This document shows, piece after piece, positions 22,959 through 36,477 of a DNA stretch of 64,000 bases (the stretch's first letter is position 1; the number at the start of each line of letters is the position of its first letter). The DNA comes from Ptiloglossa arizonensis (Eukaryota; Arthropoda; Insecta; Hymenoptera; Colletidae). The translations under genes were made by a program, and so were the position numbers. The notes under the pieces were generated by a model. It searched no databases. It was not told where the DNA came from and saw nothing but the letters and a program-made list of their open reading frames with translations. The stretch covers positions 2,046,001 to 2,110,000 of the forward strand of contig NW_027478396.1 of the NCBI RefSeq assembly GCF_051014685.1, written 5' to 3'.

Positions 22959-24600
22959 GTTTTTTCCCTAGGCCATTCTGGTTAAGCGTTTGAAGCAGCA
23001 GAATTGCGAAAAATTTGTTGTCTTCTCAACCATTTCTTAGCTTCAAAGTCCCATATCTCGCGAACGAATTGACCAAACCCAAAAATTCCTTCTGCGTCTG
23101 AAAGTAGAAACTCGCCCGATTACAGCGGTATGTGTATTTTTCCCCTAGGCCATTCTCGTTAAGCGTTTGCAGCAGCAGAATTGCGAAAAATTTCTTGCCT
23201 TCTTAACCATTTCTTGGCTTCAAACTCCCATATCTCGCGAACGGATTGATCTAACCCAAAAATTCCTTCTGCGTCTGATAGTAGAAACTCGCCCGATTAC
23301 AACAGTACGTGTATTTTTCCCCTAGGCCATTCTGGTTAAGCGTTTGGAGCAGCAGAATTGCGAAAAATTTTTTGCCTTCTCAACCATTCCTTGGTTTCAA
23401 ACTCCCATATCTCGCGAACGGATTGACCTAAACCAAAAATTCCTATTGCATCTGAAAGTAGAAACTCGCCCGATTAGAGCGGCATGTGTATTTTTTCCCT
23501 AGGCCATTCTGGTTAAGCGTTTAGAGCAGCAGAATTGCGAAAATTTTTTGCCTTCTCAACCATTTCTTGGCTTCAAACTTCCATATCTCGCGAACGGATA
23601 GATCTAACCCAAAAATTTCTGTTGCGTCTGAAAGTAGAAACTCACCCGATATAAACGGTATGTGTATTATTTCCCTAGCCCATTCTGGTTAAGCGTTTGG
23701 AGCAGCAGAATTGCGAAAAATTTTTTGCCTTCTCAACCATTTCTTGGCTCCAAACTCCCATATCTCGCGAAAGGATTGACCTAACCCAAAAATTCCTGTT
23801 GCGTCTGAAAGTAGAAACTCGCCCGATTACAACGGTATGTGTATTTTCTCCCTAGGCCATTCTTGTTAAGCGTTTGGAGCAGCAGAATTGCGAAAAATTT
23901 TTTGCCTTCTCAACCATTTCTTGGTTTCAAACTCCCATATCTCGCGAACGGATTGACCTAACCCAAAAATCCCTATTGCATCTGAAAGCAGAAACTCGCC
24001 CGATTACAGCGGTATGTGTATTTTTTCCCTAAGCCATTCTGGTTAAGCGTTTGGAGCAGCAGAATTGCGAAAAATTTTTTGCCTTCTCAACCATTTCTTG
24101 GCTTCAAACTCCCATATCTCGCGAACGGATTGACCTAACCCAAAAATTCCTGTTGCGTCTGAAAGTAGAAACTCACCCGATATAAACGGTATGTGTATTT
24201 TTTCCCTAGCCCATTCTGGTTAAGCGTTTGGAGCAGCAGAATTGCGAAAAATTTGTTGTCTTTTCAACCATTTCTTAGCTTCAAAGTCCCATATCTCGCG
24301 AACGAATTGACCAAACCCAAAAATTCCTTCTGCGTCTGAAAGTAGAAACTCGCCCGATTACAACGGTATGTGTATTTTTCCCCTAGGCCATTCTCGTTAA
24401 GCGTTTGCAGCAGCAGAATTGCGAAAAATTTCTTGCCTTCTTAACCATTTCTTGGCTTCAAACTCCCATATCTCGCGAACGGATTGATCTAACCCAAAAA
24501 TTCCTTCTGCGTCTGATAGTAGAAACTCGCCCGATTACAACGGTATGTGTATTTTTCCCCTAGGCCATTCTGGTTAAGCGTTTGAAGCAGCAGAATTGCG
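22959..24600 (-). repeat. Mosaic segment between HOR blocks
   Basis: It contains gtacgtg at 23,305 (8 monomers after 21,889), then the cggatagatc and attagagcggc monomers shared with 19.7-19.9 kb, then monomers as at 20.2-20.7 kb. It reads as pieces of neighbouring HOR units joined in monomer register. Nothing other than satellite is present. Confidence 0.7.
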
Positions 24601-26015
24601 AAAAATTTTTTGCCTTCTCAACCATTTCTTGGCTTCAAACTCCCATATCTCGCGAACAGATTGAACAAACCCAAAAATTCCTACTGCGCCTGAAGGTAGA
24701 AACTCGCCCGATTACAACGGTATGCGTGTTTTTTCCCTAGGCCATTCTGGTTAAGCGTTTGAAGCAGCAGAATTGCGAAAAATTTGTTGTCTTCTCAACC
24801 ATTTCTTAGCTTCAAAGTCCCATATCTCGCGAACGAATTGACCAAACCCAAAAATTCCTTCTGCGTCTGAAAGTAGAAACTCGCCCGATTACAACGGTAT
24901 GTGTATTTTTCCCCTAGGCCATTCTCGTTAAGCGTTTGCAGCAGCAGAATTGCGAAAAATTTCTTGCCTTCTTAACCATTTCTTGGCTTCAAACTCCCAT
25001 ATCTCGCGAACGGATTGATCTAACCCAAAAATTCCTTCTGCGTCTGATAGTAGAAACTCGCCCGATTACAACAGTACGTGTATTTTTCCCCTAGGCCATT
25101 CTGGTTAAGCGTTTGCAGCAGCAGAATTGCGAAAAATTTTTTGCCTTCTCAACCATTTCTTGGTTTCAAACTCCCATATCTCGCGAACGGATTGACCTAA
25201 CCCAAAAATTCCTATTGCATCTGAAAGCAGAAACTCGCCCGATTACAGCGGTATATGTATTTTTTCCCTAAGCCATTCTGGTTAAGCGTTTGGAGCAGCA
25301 GAATTGCGAAAAATTTTTTGCCTTCTCAACCATTTCTTGGCTCCAAACTCCCATATCTCGCGAACAGATTGAACAAACCCAAAAATTCCTACTGCGCCTG
25401 AAGGTAGAAACTCGCCCGATTACAACGGTATGCGTGTTTTTTCCCTAGGCCATTCTGGTTAAGCGTTTGAAGCAGCAGAATTGCGAAAAATTTGTTGTCT
25501 TCTCAACCATTTCTTAGCTTCAAAGTCCCATATCTCGCGAACGAATTGACCAAACCCAAAAATTCCTTCTGCGTCTGAAAGTAGAAACTCGCCCGATTAC
25601 AACGGTATGTGTATTTTTCCCCTAGGCCATTCTCGTTAAGCGTTTGCAGCAGCAGAATTGCGAAAAATTTCTTGCCTTCTTAACCATTTCTTGGCTTCAA
25701 ACTCCCATATCTCGCGAACGGATTGATCTAACCCAAAAATTCCTTCTGCGTCTGATAGTAGAAACTCGCCCGATTACAACAGTACGTGTATTTTTCCCCT
25801 AGGCCATTCTGGTTAAGCGTTTGCAGCAGCAGAATTGCGAAAAATTTTTTGCCTTCTCAACCATTTCTTGGTTTCAAACTCCCATATCTCGCGAACGGAT
25901 TGACCTAACCCAAAAATTCCTATTGCATCTGAAAGCAGAAACTCGCCCGATTACAGCGGTATATGTATTTTTTCCCTAAGCCATTCTGGTTAAGCGTTTG
26001 GAGCAGCAGAATTGC
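24600..26015 (-). repeat. Tandem tetramer duplication (2 x 708 bp)
   Basis: Three anchors repeat 708 bp (4 monomers) apart: ctgcgcctga at 24,684 and 25,392, gtacgtg at 25,074 and 25,782, and the rare gcggtatatg at 25,248 and 25,956. The shared private variant tatatg marks this as a recent local duplication. Edges are approximate within one monomer. Confidence 0.85.
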
Positions 26016-27449
26016 GAAAAATTTTTTGCCTTCTCAACCATTTCTTGGCTCCAAACTCCCATATCTCGCGAAATGATTGACCTAACCCAAAAATTCCTGT
26101 CGCGTCTGAAAGTAGAAACTCGCCCGATTACAACGGTATGTGTATTTTCTCCCTAGGCCATTCTGGTTAAGCGTTTGGAGCAGCAGACGTGCGAAAAACT
26201 TGTTGTCTTGTCAACCATTTCTTGGCTCCAAACTCCCATATCTCGCGAACGGATTGTCCTAACCCAAAAATTCCTGTTGCGTCTGAAAGTAGAAACTCGC
26301 CCGATTGCAGCGGTATGTGTATTTTTCCCCTAGGCCATTCTGGTTAAGCGTTTGGTGCAGCAGAATTGCGCAAAATTTGGTGTCTTCTCAAACATTTCTT
26401 AGCTTCAAAGTCCCATATCTCGCGAACGAATTGACCAAACCCAAAAACTCCTTCTGCGTCTGAAAGTAGAAACTCGCCCGATTACAACGGTATGTGTATT
26501 TTTCCCCTAGGCCATTCTGGTTAAGCGTTTGCAGCAGCAGAATTGCGAAAAATTTTTTGCCTTCTTAACCATTTCTTAGCTTCAAACTCCCATATCTCGC
26601 GAACGGATTGACCTAACCCAAAAATTCCAATTGCATCTGAAAGTAGAAACTCGCCCGATTACAACGGTATGTGTATTTTTTCCCTAGGCCATTCTGGTTA
26701 AGCGTTTGGAGCAGCAGAAGTGCGAAAAATTTTTTGCCTTCTCAACCATTTCTTGCCTCCAAACTCCCATATCTCGCGAAAGGATTGACCTAACCCAAAA
26801 ATTCCTGTTGCGTCTGAAAGTAGAAACTCGCCCGATTACAACGGTATGTGTATTTTTTCCCTTGCCCATTCTGGTTAAGCGTTTGCAGCAGCAGAATTGC
26901 GAAAAATTTGTTGTCTTTTCAACCATTTCTTAGCTTCAAAGTCCCATATCTCGCGAAAGAATTGACCAAACCCAAAAATTCCTTCTGCGTCTGAAAGTAG
27001 AAACTCGCCCGATTACAACGGTATGTGTATTTTTCCCCTAGGCCATTCTGGTTAAGCGTTTGCAGCAGCAGAATTGCGAAAAATTTCTTGCCTTCTTAAC
27101 CATTTCTTGGCTTCAAACTCCCATATCTCGCGAACGGATTGATCTAACCCAAAAATTCCTTCTGCGTCTGAAAGTAGAAACTCGCCCGATTACAACGATA
27201 TGTGTATTTTTCCCCTAGGCCATTCTGGTTAAGCGTTTGAAGCAGCAGAATTGCGAAAAATTTTTTGCCTTCTCAAACATTTCTTGGCTTCAAACTCCCA
27301 TATCTCGCGAACAGATTGAACAAACCCAAAAATTCCTACTGCGCCTGAAGGTAGAAACTCGCCCGATTACAACGGTATGCATGTTTTTTCCCTAGGCCAT
27401 TCTGGTTAAGCGTTTGAAGCAGCAGAATTGCGAAAAATTTGTTGTCTTC
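26016..27449 (-). repeat. Segment with partial 24-mer copy and unusual cagaagtgcg monomer
   Basis: agcagacgtg at 26,182 and ttggtgcag at 26,352 continue the 24-mer family. The monomer near 26,700-26,800 (gaagtgcg, tttcttgcc, then ccttgccc) is private within R-I. From about 26,880 the sequence follows the 18,740 block. Confidence 0.7.
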
Positions 27450-30282
27450 TCAACCATTTCTTAGCTTCAAAGTCCCATATCTCGCGAACGAATTGACCAA
27501 ACCCAAAAATTCCTTCTGCGTCTGAAAGTAGAAACTCGCCCGATTACAACGGTATGTGTATTTTTCCCCTAGGCCATTCTGGTTAAGCGTTTGAAGCAGC
27601 AGAATTGCGATAAAATTTTTTGCCTTCACAACCATTTCTTGGCTCCAAACTCCCATATCTCGCGAAAGGATTGACCTAACCCAAAAATTCCTGTTGCGTC
27701 TGAAAGTAGAAACTCGCCCGATTACAAGGGTATGTGTATTTTCTCTCTAGGCCATTCTGGTTAAGCGTTTGGAGCAGCAGAATTGCGAAAAATTTTTTGC
27801 CTTCTCAACCATTCCTTGGTTTCAAACTCCCATATCTCGCGAACGGATTGACCTAAACCAAAAATTCCTATTGCATCTGAAAGTAGAAACTCGCCCGATT
27901 AGAGCGGCATGTGTATTTTTTCCCTAGGCCATTCTGGTTAAGCGTTTAGAGCAGCAGAATTGCGAAAAATTTTTTGCCTTCTCAACCATTTCTTGGCTTC
28001 AAACTCCCATATCTCGCGAACGGATAGATCTAACCCAAAAATTTCTGTTGCGTCTGAAAGTAGAAACTCACCCGATATAAACGGTATGTGTATTTTTTCC
28101 CTAGCCCATTCTGGTTAAGCGTTTGGAGCAGCAGAATTGCGAAAAATTTTTTGCCTTCTCAACCATTTCTTGGCTCCAAACTCCCATATCTCGCGAAAGG
28201 ATTGACCTAACCCAAAAATTCCTGTTGCGTCTGAAAGTAGAAACTCGCCCGATTACAGCGGTATGTGTATTTTCTCCCTAGGCCATTCTTGTTAAGCGTT
28301 TGGAGCAGCAGAATTGCGAAAAATTTTTTGCCTTCTCAACCATTTCTTGGTTTCAAACTCCCATATCTCGCGAACGGATTGACCTAACCCAAAAATTCCT
28401 ATTGCATCTGAAAGCAGAAACTCGCCCGATTACAGCGGTATGTGTATTTTTTCCCTAAGCCATTCTGGTTAAGCGTTTGGAGCAGCAGAATTGCGAAAAA
28501 TTTTTTGCCTTCTCAACCATTTCTTGGCTTCAAACTCCCATATCTCGCGAACGGATTGACCTAACCCAAAAATTCCTGTTGCGTCTGAAAGTAGAAACTC
28601 ACCCGATATAAACGGTATGTGTATTTTTTCCCTAGGCCATTCTGGTTAAGCGTTTGGAGCAGCAGAATTGCGAAAAATTTTTTGCCTTCTCAACCATTTC
28701 TTGGCTCCAAACTTCCATATCTCGCGAAAGGATTGACCTAACCCAAAAATTCCTGTTGCGTCTGAAAGTAGAAACTCGCCCGATTACAACGGTATGTGTA
28801 TTTTCTCCCTAGGCCATTCTGGTTAAGCGTTTGGAGCAGCAGAATTGCGAAAAATTTTTTGCCTTCTCAACCATTTCTTGGTTTCAAACTCCCATATCTC
28901 GCGAATGGATTGACCTAACCCAAAAATTCCTATTGCATCTGAAAGCAGAAACTCGCCCGATTACAGCGGTATGTGTATTTTTTCCCTAAGCCATTCTGGT
29001 TAAGCGTTTGGAGCAGCAGAATTGCGAAAAATTTTTTGCCTTCTCAACCATTTCTTGGCTTCAAACTCCCATATCTCGCGAACGGATTGACCTAACCCAA
29101 AAATTCCTGTTGCGTCTGAAAGTAGAAACTCACCCGATATAAACGGTATGTGTATTTTTTCCCTAGGCCATTCTGGTTAAGCGTTTGGAGCAGCAGAATT
29201 GCGAAAAATTTTTTGCCTTCTCAACCATTTCTTGGCTCCAAACTCCCATATCTCGCGAAAGGATTGACCTAACCCAAAAATTCCTGTTGCGTCTGAAAGT
29301 AGAAACTCGCCCGATTACAACGGTATGTGTATTTTCTCCCTAGGCCATTCTGGTTAAGCGTTTGGAGCAGCAGAATTGCGAAAAATTTTTTGCCTTCTCA
29401 ACCATTTCTTGGTTTCAAACTCCCATATCTCGCGAATGGATTGACCTAACCCAAAAATTCCTATTGCATCTGAAAGCAGAAACTCGCCCGATTACAGCGG
29501 TATGTGTATTTTTTCCCTAAGCCATTCTGGTTAAGCGTTTGGAGCAGCAGAATTGCGAAAAATTTTTTGCCTTCTCAACCATTTCTTGGCTTCAAACTCC
29601 CATATCTCGCGAACGGATTGACCTAACCCAAAAATTCCTGTTGCGTCTGAAAGTAGAAACTCACCCGATATAAACGGTATGTGTATTTTTTCCCTTGCCC
29701 ATTCTGGTTAAGCGTTTGCAGCAGCAGAATTGCGAAAAATTTGTTGTCTTTTCAACCATTTCTTAGCTTCAAAGTCCCATATCTCGCGAAAGAATTGACC
29801 AAACCCAAAAATTCCTTCTGCGTCTGAAAGTAGAAACTCGCCCGATTACAACGGTATGTGTATTTTTCCCCTTGGCCATTCTGGTTAAGCGTTTGCAGCA
29901 GCAGAATTGCGAAAAATTTCTTGCCTTCTTAACCATTTCTTGGCTTCAAACTCCCATATCTCGCGAACGGATTGATCTAACCCAAAAATTCCTTCTGCGT
30001 CTGAAAGTAGAAACTCGCCCGATTACAACGGTATGTGTATTTTTCCCCTAGGCCATTCTGGTTAAGCGTTTGAAGCAGCAGAATTGCGAAAAATTTTTTG
30101 CCTTCTCAACCATTTCTTGGCTTCAAACTCCCATATCTCGCGAACAGATTGAACAAACCCAAAAATTCCTACTGCGCCTGAAGGTAGAAACTCGCCCGAT
30201 TACAACGGTATGCATGTTTTTTCCCTAGGCCATTCTGGTTAAGCGTTTGAAGCAGCAGAATTGCGAAAAATTTGTTGTCTTC
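27450..30282 (-). repeat. 16-monomer block, copy 1 (2,833 bp)
   Basis: The marker gaattgcgat occurs at 27,602, 30,435, 32,382, 35,214 and 36,630; spacings are 2,833, 1,947, 2,832 and 1,416 bp (16, 11, 16 and 8 monomers). This block is the first step. It holds the attagagcggc monomer and two alternations of the gcagaaac / cacccgatataaac pair. Confidence 0.85.
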
Positions 30283-32229
30283 TCAACCATTTCTTAGCTT
30301 CAAAGTCCCATATCTCGCGAACGAATTTACCAAACCCAAAAATTCCTTCTGCGTCTGAAAGTAGAAACTCGCCCGATTACAACGGTATGTGTATTTTTCC
30401 CCTAGGCCATTCTGGTTAAGCGTTTGAAGCAGCAGAATTGCGATAAAATTTTTTGCCTTCACAACCATTTCTTGGCTCCAAACTCCCATATCTCGCGAAA
30501 GGATTGACCTAACCCAAAAATTCCTGTTGCGTCTGAAAGTAGAAACTCGCCCGATTACAAGGGTATGTGTATTTTCTCTCTAGGCCATTCTGGTTAAGCG
30601 TTTGGAGCAGCAGAATTGCGAAAAATTTTTTGCCTTCTCAACCATTCCTTGGTTTCAAACTCCCATATCTCGCGAACGGATTGACCTAAACCAAAAATTC
30701 CTATTGCATCTGAAAGTAGAAACTCGCCCGATTAGAGCGGCATGTGTATTTTTTCCCTAGGCCATTCTGGTTAAGCGTTTAGAGCAGCAGAATTGCGAAA
30801 ATTTTTTGCCTTCTCAACCATTTCTTGGCTTCAAACTCCCATATCTCGCGAACGGATAGATCTAACCCAAAAATTTCTGTTGCGTCTGAAAGTAGAAACT
30901 CACCCGATATAAACGGTATGTGTATTTTTTCCCTAGCCCATTCTGGTTAAGCGTTTGGAGCAGCAGAATTGCGAAAAATTTTTTGCCTTCTCAACCATTT
31001 CTTGGCTCCAAACTCCCATATCTCGCGAAAGGATTGACCTAACCCAAAAATTCCTGTTGCGTCTGAAAGTAGAAACTCGCCCGATTACAACGGTATGTGT
31101 ATTTTCTCCCTAGGCCATTCTTGTTAAGCGTTTGGAGCAGCAGAATTGCGAAAAATTTTTTGCCTTCTCAACCATTTCTTGGTTTCAAACTCCCATATCT
31201 CGCGAACGGATTGACCTAACCCAAAAATTCCTATTGCATCTGAAAGCAGAAACTCGCCCGATTACAGCGGTATGTGTATTTTTTCCCTAAGCCATTCTGG
31301 TTAAGCGTTTGGAGCAGCAGAATTGCGAAAAATTTTTTGCCTTCTCAACCATTTCTTGGCTTCAAACTCCCATATCTCGCGAACGGATTGACCTAACCCA
31401 AAAATTCCTGTTGCGTCTGAAAGTAGAAACTCACCCGATATAAACGGTATGTGTATTTTTTCCCTAGCCCATTCTGGTTAAGCGTTTGGAGCAGCAGAAT
31501 TGCGAAAAATTTGTTGTCTTTTCAACCATTTCTTAGCTTCAAACTCCCATATCTCGCGAACGGATTGACCTAACCCAAAAATTCCTGTTGCGTCTGAAAG
31601 TAGAAACTCACCCGATATAAACGGTATGTGTATTTTTTCCCTTGCCCATTCTGGTTAAGCGTTTGCAGCAGCAGAATTGCGAAAAATTTGTTGTCTTTTC
31701 AACCATTTCTTAGCTTCAAAGTCACATATCTCGCGAAAGAATTGACCAAACCCAAAAATTCCTTCTGCGTCTGAAAGTAGAAACTCGCCCGATTACAACG
31801 GTATGTGTATTTTTCCCCTTGGCCATTCTGGTTAAGCGTTTGCAGCAGCAGAATTGCGAAAAATTTCTTGCCTTCTTAACCATTTCTTGGCTTCAAACTC
31901 CCATATCTCGCGAACGGATTGATCTAACCCAAAAATTCCTTCTGCGTCTGAAAGTAGAAACTCGCCCGATTACAACGGTATGTGTATTTTTCCCCTAGGC
32001 CATTCTGGTTAAGCGTTTGAAGCAGCAGAATTGCGAAAAATTTTTTGCCTTCTCAACCATTTCTTGGCTTCAAACTCCCATATCTCGCGAACAGATTGAA
32101 CAAACCCAAAAATTCCTACTGCGCCTGAAGGTAGAAACTCGCCCGATTACAACGGTATGCATGTTTTTTCCCTAGGCCATTCTGGTTAAGCGTTTGAAGC
32201 AGCAGAATTGCGAAAAATTTGTTGTCTTC
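30283..32229 (-). repeat. 11-monomer block (1,947 bp)
   Basis: Shares its start with the 16-mer blocks but lacks five monomers. 11 + 16 monomers give a 27-monomer period: marker positions 27,602 to 32,382 are 4,780 bp apart and 30,435 to 35,214 are 4,779 bp apart. This copy reads gaatttacc where the 27.4-kb block reads gaattgacc; the change is shared with the blocks at 32.2, 35.1 and 36.5 kb. Confidence 0.85.
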
Positions 32230-35061
32230 TCAACCATTTCTTAGCTTCAAAGTCCCATATCTCGCGAACGAATTTACCAAACCCAAAAATTCCTTCTGCG
32301 TCTGAAAGTAGAAACTCGCCCGATTACAACGGTATGTGTATTTTTCCCCTAGGCCATTCTGGTTAAGCGTTTGAAGCAGCAGAATTGCGATAAAATTTTT
32401 TGCCTTCACAACCATTTCTTGGCTCCAAACTCCCATATCTCGCGAAAGGATTGACCTAACCCAAAAATTCCTGTTGCGTCTGAAAGTAGAAACTCGCCCG
32501 ATTACAAGGGTATGTGTATTTTCTCTCTAGGCCATTCTGGTTAAGCGTTTGGAGCAGCAGAATTGCGAAAAATTTTTTGCCTTCTCAACCATTCCTTGGT
32601 TTCAAACTCCCATATCTCGCGAACGGATTGACCTAAACCAAAAATTCCTATTGCATCTGAAAGTAGAAACTCGCCCGATTAGAGCGGCATGTGTATTTTT
32701 TCCCTAGGCCATTCTGGTTAAGCGTTTAGAGCAGCAGAATTGCGAAGATTTTTTGCCTTCTCAACCATTTCTTGGCTTCAAACTCCCATATCTCGCGAAC
32801 GGATAGATCTAACCCAAAAATTTCTGTTGCGTCTGAAAGTAGAAACTCACCCGATATAAACGGTATGTGTATTTTTTCCCTAGCCCATTCTGGTTAAGCG
32901 TTTGGAGCAGCAGAATTGCGAAAAATTTTTTGCCTTCTCAACCATTTCTTGGCTCCAAACTCCCATATCTCGCGAAAGGATTGACCTAACCCAAAAATTC
33001 CTGTTGCGTCTGAAAGTAGAAACTCGCCCGATTACAACGGTATGTGTATTTTCTCCCTAGGCCATTCTTGTTAAGCGTTTGGAGCAGCAGAATTGCGAAA
33101 AATTTTTTGCCTTCTCAACCATTTCTTGGTTTCAAACTCCCATATCTCGCGAACGGATTGACCTAACCCAAAAATTCCTATTGCATCTGAAAGCAGAAAC
33201 TCGCCCGATTACAGCGGTATGTGTATTTTTTCCCTAAGCCATTCTGGTTAAGCGTTTGGAGCAGCAGAATTGCGAAAAATTTTTTGCCTTCTCAACCATT
33301 TCTTGGCTTCAAACTCCCATATCTCGCGAACGGATTGACCTAACCCAAAAATTCCTGTTGCGTCTGAAAGTAGAAACTCACCCGATATAAACGGTATGTG
33401 TATTTTTTCCCTAGGCCATTCTGGTTAAGCGTTTGGAGCAGCAGAATTGCGAAAAATTTGTTGTCTTTTCAACCATTTCTTAGCTTCAAAGTCCCATATC
33501 TCGCGAACGAATTGACCAAACCCAAAAATTCCTTCTGCGTCTGAAAGTAGAAACTCGCCCGATTACAACGGTATGTGTATTTTTCCCCTAGGCCATTCTC
33601 GTTAAGCGTTTGCAGCAGCAGAATTGCGAAAAATTTTTTGCCTTCTCAACCATTTCTTGGTTTCAAACTCCCATATCTCGCGAATGGATTGACCTAACCC
33701 AAAAATTCCTATTGCATCTGAAAGCAGAAACTCGCCCGATTACAGCGGTATGTGTATTTTTTCCCTAAGCCATTCTGGTTAAGCGTTTGGAGCAGCAGAA
33801 TTGCGAAAAATTTTTTGCCTTCTCAACCATTTCTTGGCTTCAAACTCCCATATCTCGCGAACGGATTGACCTAACCCAAAAATTCCTGTCGCGTCTGAAA
33901 GTAGAAACTCACCCGATATAAACGGTATGTGTATTTTTTCCCTAGGCCATTCTGGTTAAGCGTTTGGAGCAGCAGAATTGCGAAAAATTTTTTGCCTTCT
34001 CAACCATTTCTTGGCTCCAAACTCCCATATCTCGCGAAAGGATTGACCTAACCCAAAAATTCCTGTTGCGTCTGAAAGTAGAAACTCGCCCGATTACAAC
34101 GGTATGTGTATTTTCTCCCTAGGCCATTCTGGTTAAGCGTTTGGAGCAGCAGAATTGCGAAAAATTTTTTGCCTTCTCAACCATTTCTTGGTTTCAAACT
34201 CCCATATCTCGCGAATGGATTGACCTAACCCAAAAATTCCTATTGCATCTGAAAGCAGAAACTCGCCCGATTACAGCGGTATGTGTATTTTTTCCCTAAG
34301 CCATTCTGGTTAAGCGTTTGGAGCAGCAGAATTGCGAAAAATTTTTTGCCTTCTCAACCATTTCTTGGCTTCAAACTCCCATATCTCGCGAACGGATTGA
34401 CCTAACCCAAAAATTCCTGTTGCGTCTGAAAGTAGAAACTCACCCGATATAAACGGTATGTGTATTTTTTCCCTTGCCCATTCTGGTTAAGCGTTTGCAG
34501 CAGCAGAATTGCGAAAAATTTGTTGTCTTTTCAACCATTTCTTAGCTTCAAAGTCCCATATCTCGCGAAAGAATTGACCAAACCCAAAAATTCCTTCTGC
34601 GTCTGAAAGTAGAAACTCGCCCGATTACAACGGTATGTGTATTTTTCCCCTTGGCCATTCTGGTTAAGCGTTTGCAGCAGCAGAATTGCGAAAAATTTCT
34701 TGCCTTCTTAACCATTTCTTGGCTTCAAACTCCCATATCTCGCGAACGGATTGATCTAACCCAAAAATTCCTTCTGCGTCTGAAAGTAGAAACTCGCCCG
34801 ATTACAACGGTATGTGTATTTTTCCCCTAGGCCATTCTGGTTAAGCGTTTGAAGCAGCAGAATTGCGAAAAATTTTTTGCCTTCTCAACCATTTCTTGGC
34901 TTCAAACTCCCATATCTCGCGAACAGATTGAACAAACCCAAAAATTCCTACTGCGCCTGAAGGTAGAAACTCGCCCGATTACAACGGTATGCATGTTTTT
35001 TCCCTAGGCCATTCTGGTTAAGCGTTTGAAGCAGCAGAATTGCGAAAAATTTGTTGTCTTC
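32230..35061 (-). repeat. 16-monomer block, copy 2 (2,832 bp)
   Basis: Second 16-mer step. It carries the rare tgcgaagatt at 32,741, shared only with 36,989; the two are 4,248 bp (24 monomers) apart. Sister blocks at 19.8, 23.5, 30.8 and 35.6 kb read gcgaaaattt at this point, and 27.96 kb has the fuller gcgaaaaattt. Confidence 0.85.
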
Positions 35062-36477
35062 TCAACCATTTCTTAGCTTCAAAGTCCCATATCTCGCGAA
35101 CGAATTTACCAAACCCAAAAATTCCTTCTGCGTCTGAAAGTAGAAACTCGCCCGATTACAACGGTATGTGTATTTTTCCCCTAGGCCATTCTGGTTAAGC
35201 GTTTGAAGCAGCAGAATTGCGATAAAATTTTTTGCCTTCACAACCATTTCTTGGCTCCAAACTCCCATATCTCGCGAAAGGATTGACCTAACCCAAAAAT
35301 TCCTGTTGCGTCTGAAAGTAGAAACTCGCCCGATTACAAGGGTATGTGTATTTTCTCTCTAGGCCATTCTGGTTAAGCGTTTGGAGCAGCAGAATTGCGA
35401 AAAATTTTTTGCCTTCTCAACCATTCCTTGGTTTCAAACTCCCATATCTCGCGAACGGATTGACCTAAACCAAAAATTCCTATTGCATCTGAAAGTAGAA
35501 ACTCGCCCGATTAGAGCGGCATGTGTATTTTTTCCCTAGGCCATTCTGGTTAAGCGTTTAGAGCAGCAGAATTGCGAAAATTTTTTGCCTTCTCAACCAT
35601 TTCTTGGCTTCAAACTCCCATATCTCGCGAACGGATAGATCTAACCCAAAAATTTCTGTTGCGTCTGAAAGTAGAAACTCACCCGATATAAACGGTATGT
35701 GTATTTTTTCCCTAGCCCATTCTGGTTAAGCGTTTGGAGCAGCAGAATTGCGAAAAATTTGTTGTCTTTTCAACCATTTCTTAGCTTCAAACTCCCATAT
35801 CTCGCGAACGGATTGACCTAACCCAAAAATTCCTGCTGCGTCTGAAAGTAGAAACTCACCCGATATAAACGGTATGTGTATTTTTTCCCTTGCCCATTCT
35901 GGTTAAGCGTTTGCAGCAGCAGAATTGCGAAAAATTTGTTGTCTTTTCAACCATTTCTTAGCTTCAAAGTCCCATATCTCGCGAAAGAATTGACCAAACC
36001 CAAAAATTCCTTCTGCGTCTGAAAGTAGAAACTCGCCCGATTACAACGGTATGTGTATTTTTCCCCTTGGCCATTCTGGTTAAGCGTTTGCAGCAGCAGA
36101 ATTGCGAAAAATTTCTTGCCTTCTTAACCATTTCTTGGCTTCAAACTCCCATATCTCGCGAACGGATTGATCTAACCCAAAAATTCCTTCTGCGTCTGAA
36201 AGTAGAAACTCGCCCGATTACAACGGTATGTGTATTTTTCCCCTAGGCCATTCTGGTTAAGCGTTTGAAGCAGCAGAATTGCGAAAAATTTTTTGCCTTC
36301 TCAACCATTTCTTGGCTTCAAACTCCCATATCTCGCGAACAGATTGAACAAACCCAAAAATTCCTACTGCGCCTGAAGGTAGAAACTCGCCCGATTACAA
36401 CGGTATGCATGTTTTTTCCCTAGGCCATTCTGGTTAAGCGTTTGAAGCAGCAGAATTGCGAAAAATTTGTTGTCTTC
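35062..36477 (-). repeat. 8-monomer block (1,416 bp)
   Basis: Shortest step of the same family. It starts like the 11- and 16-mer blocks, then passes directly to the ttgttgtcttttc / ccttgccc monomers (near 35,760-35,900), as the 11-mer block does near 31,510-31,650. Confidence 0.85.
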
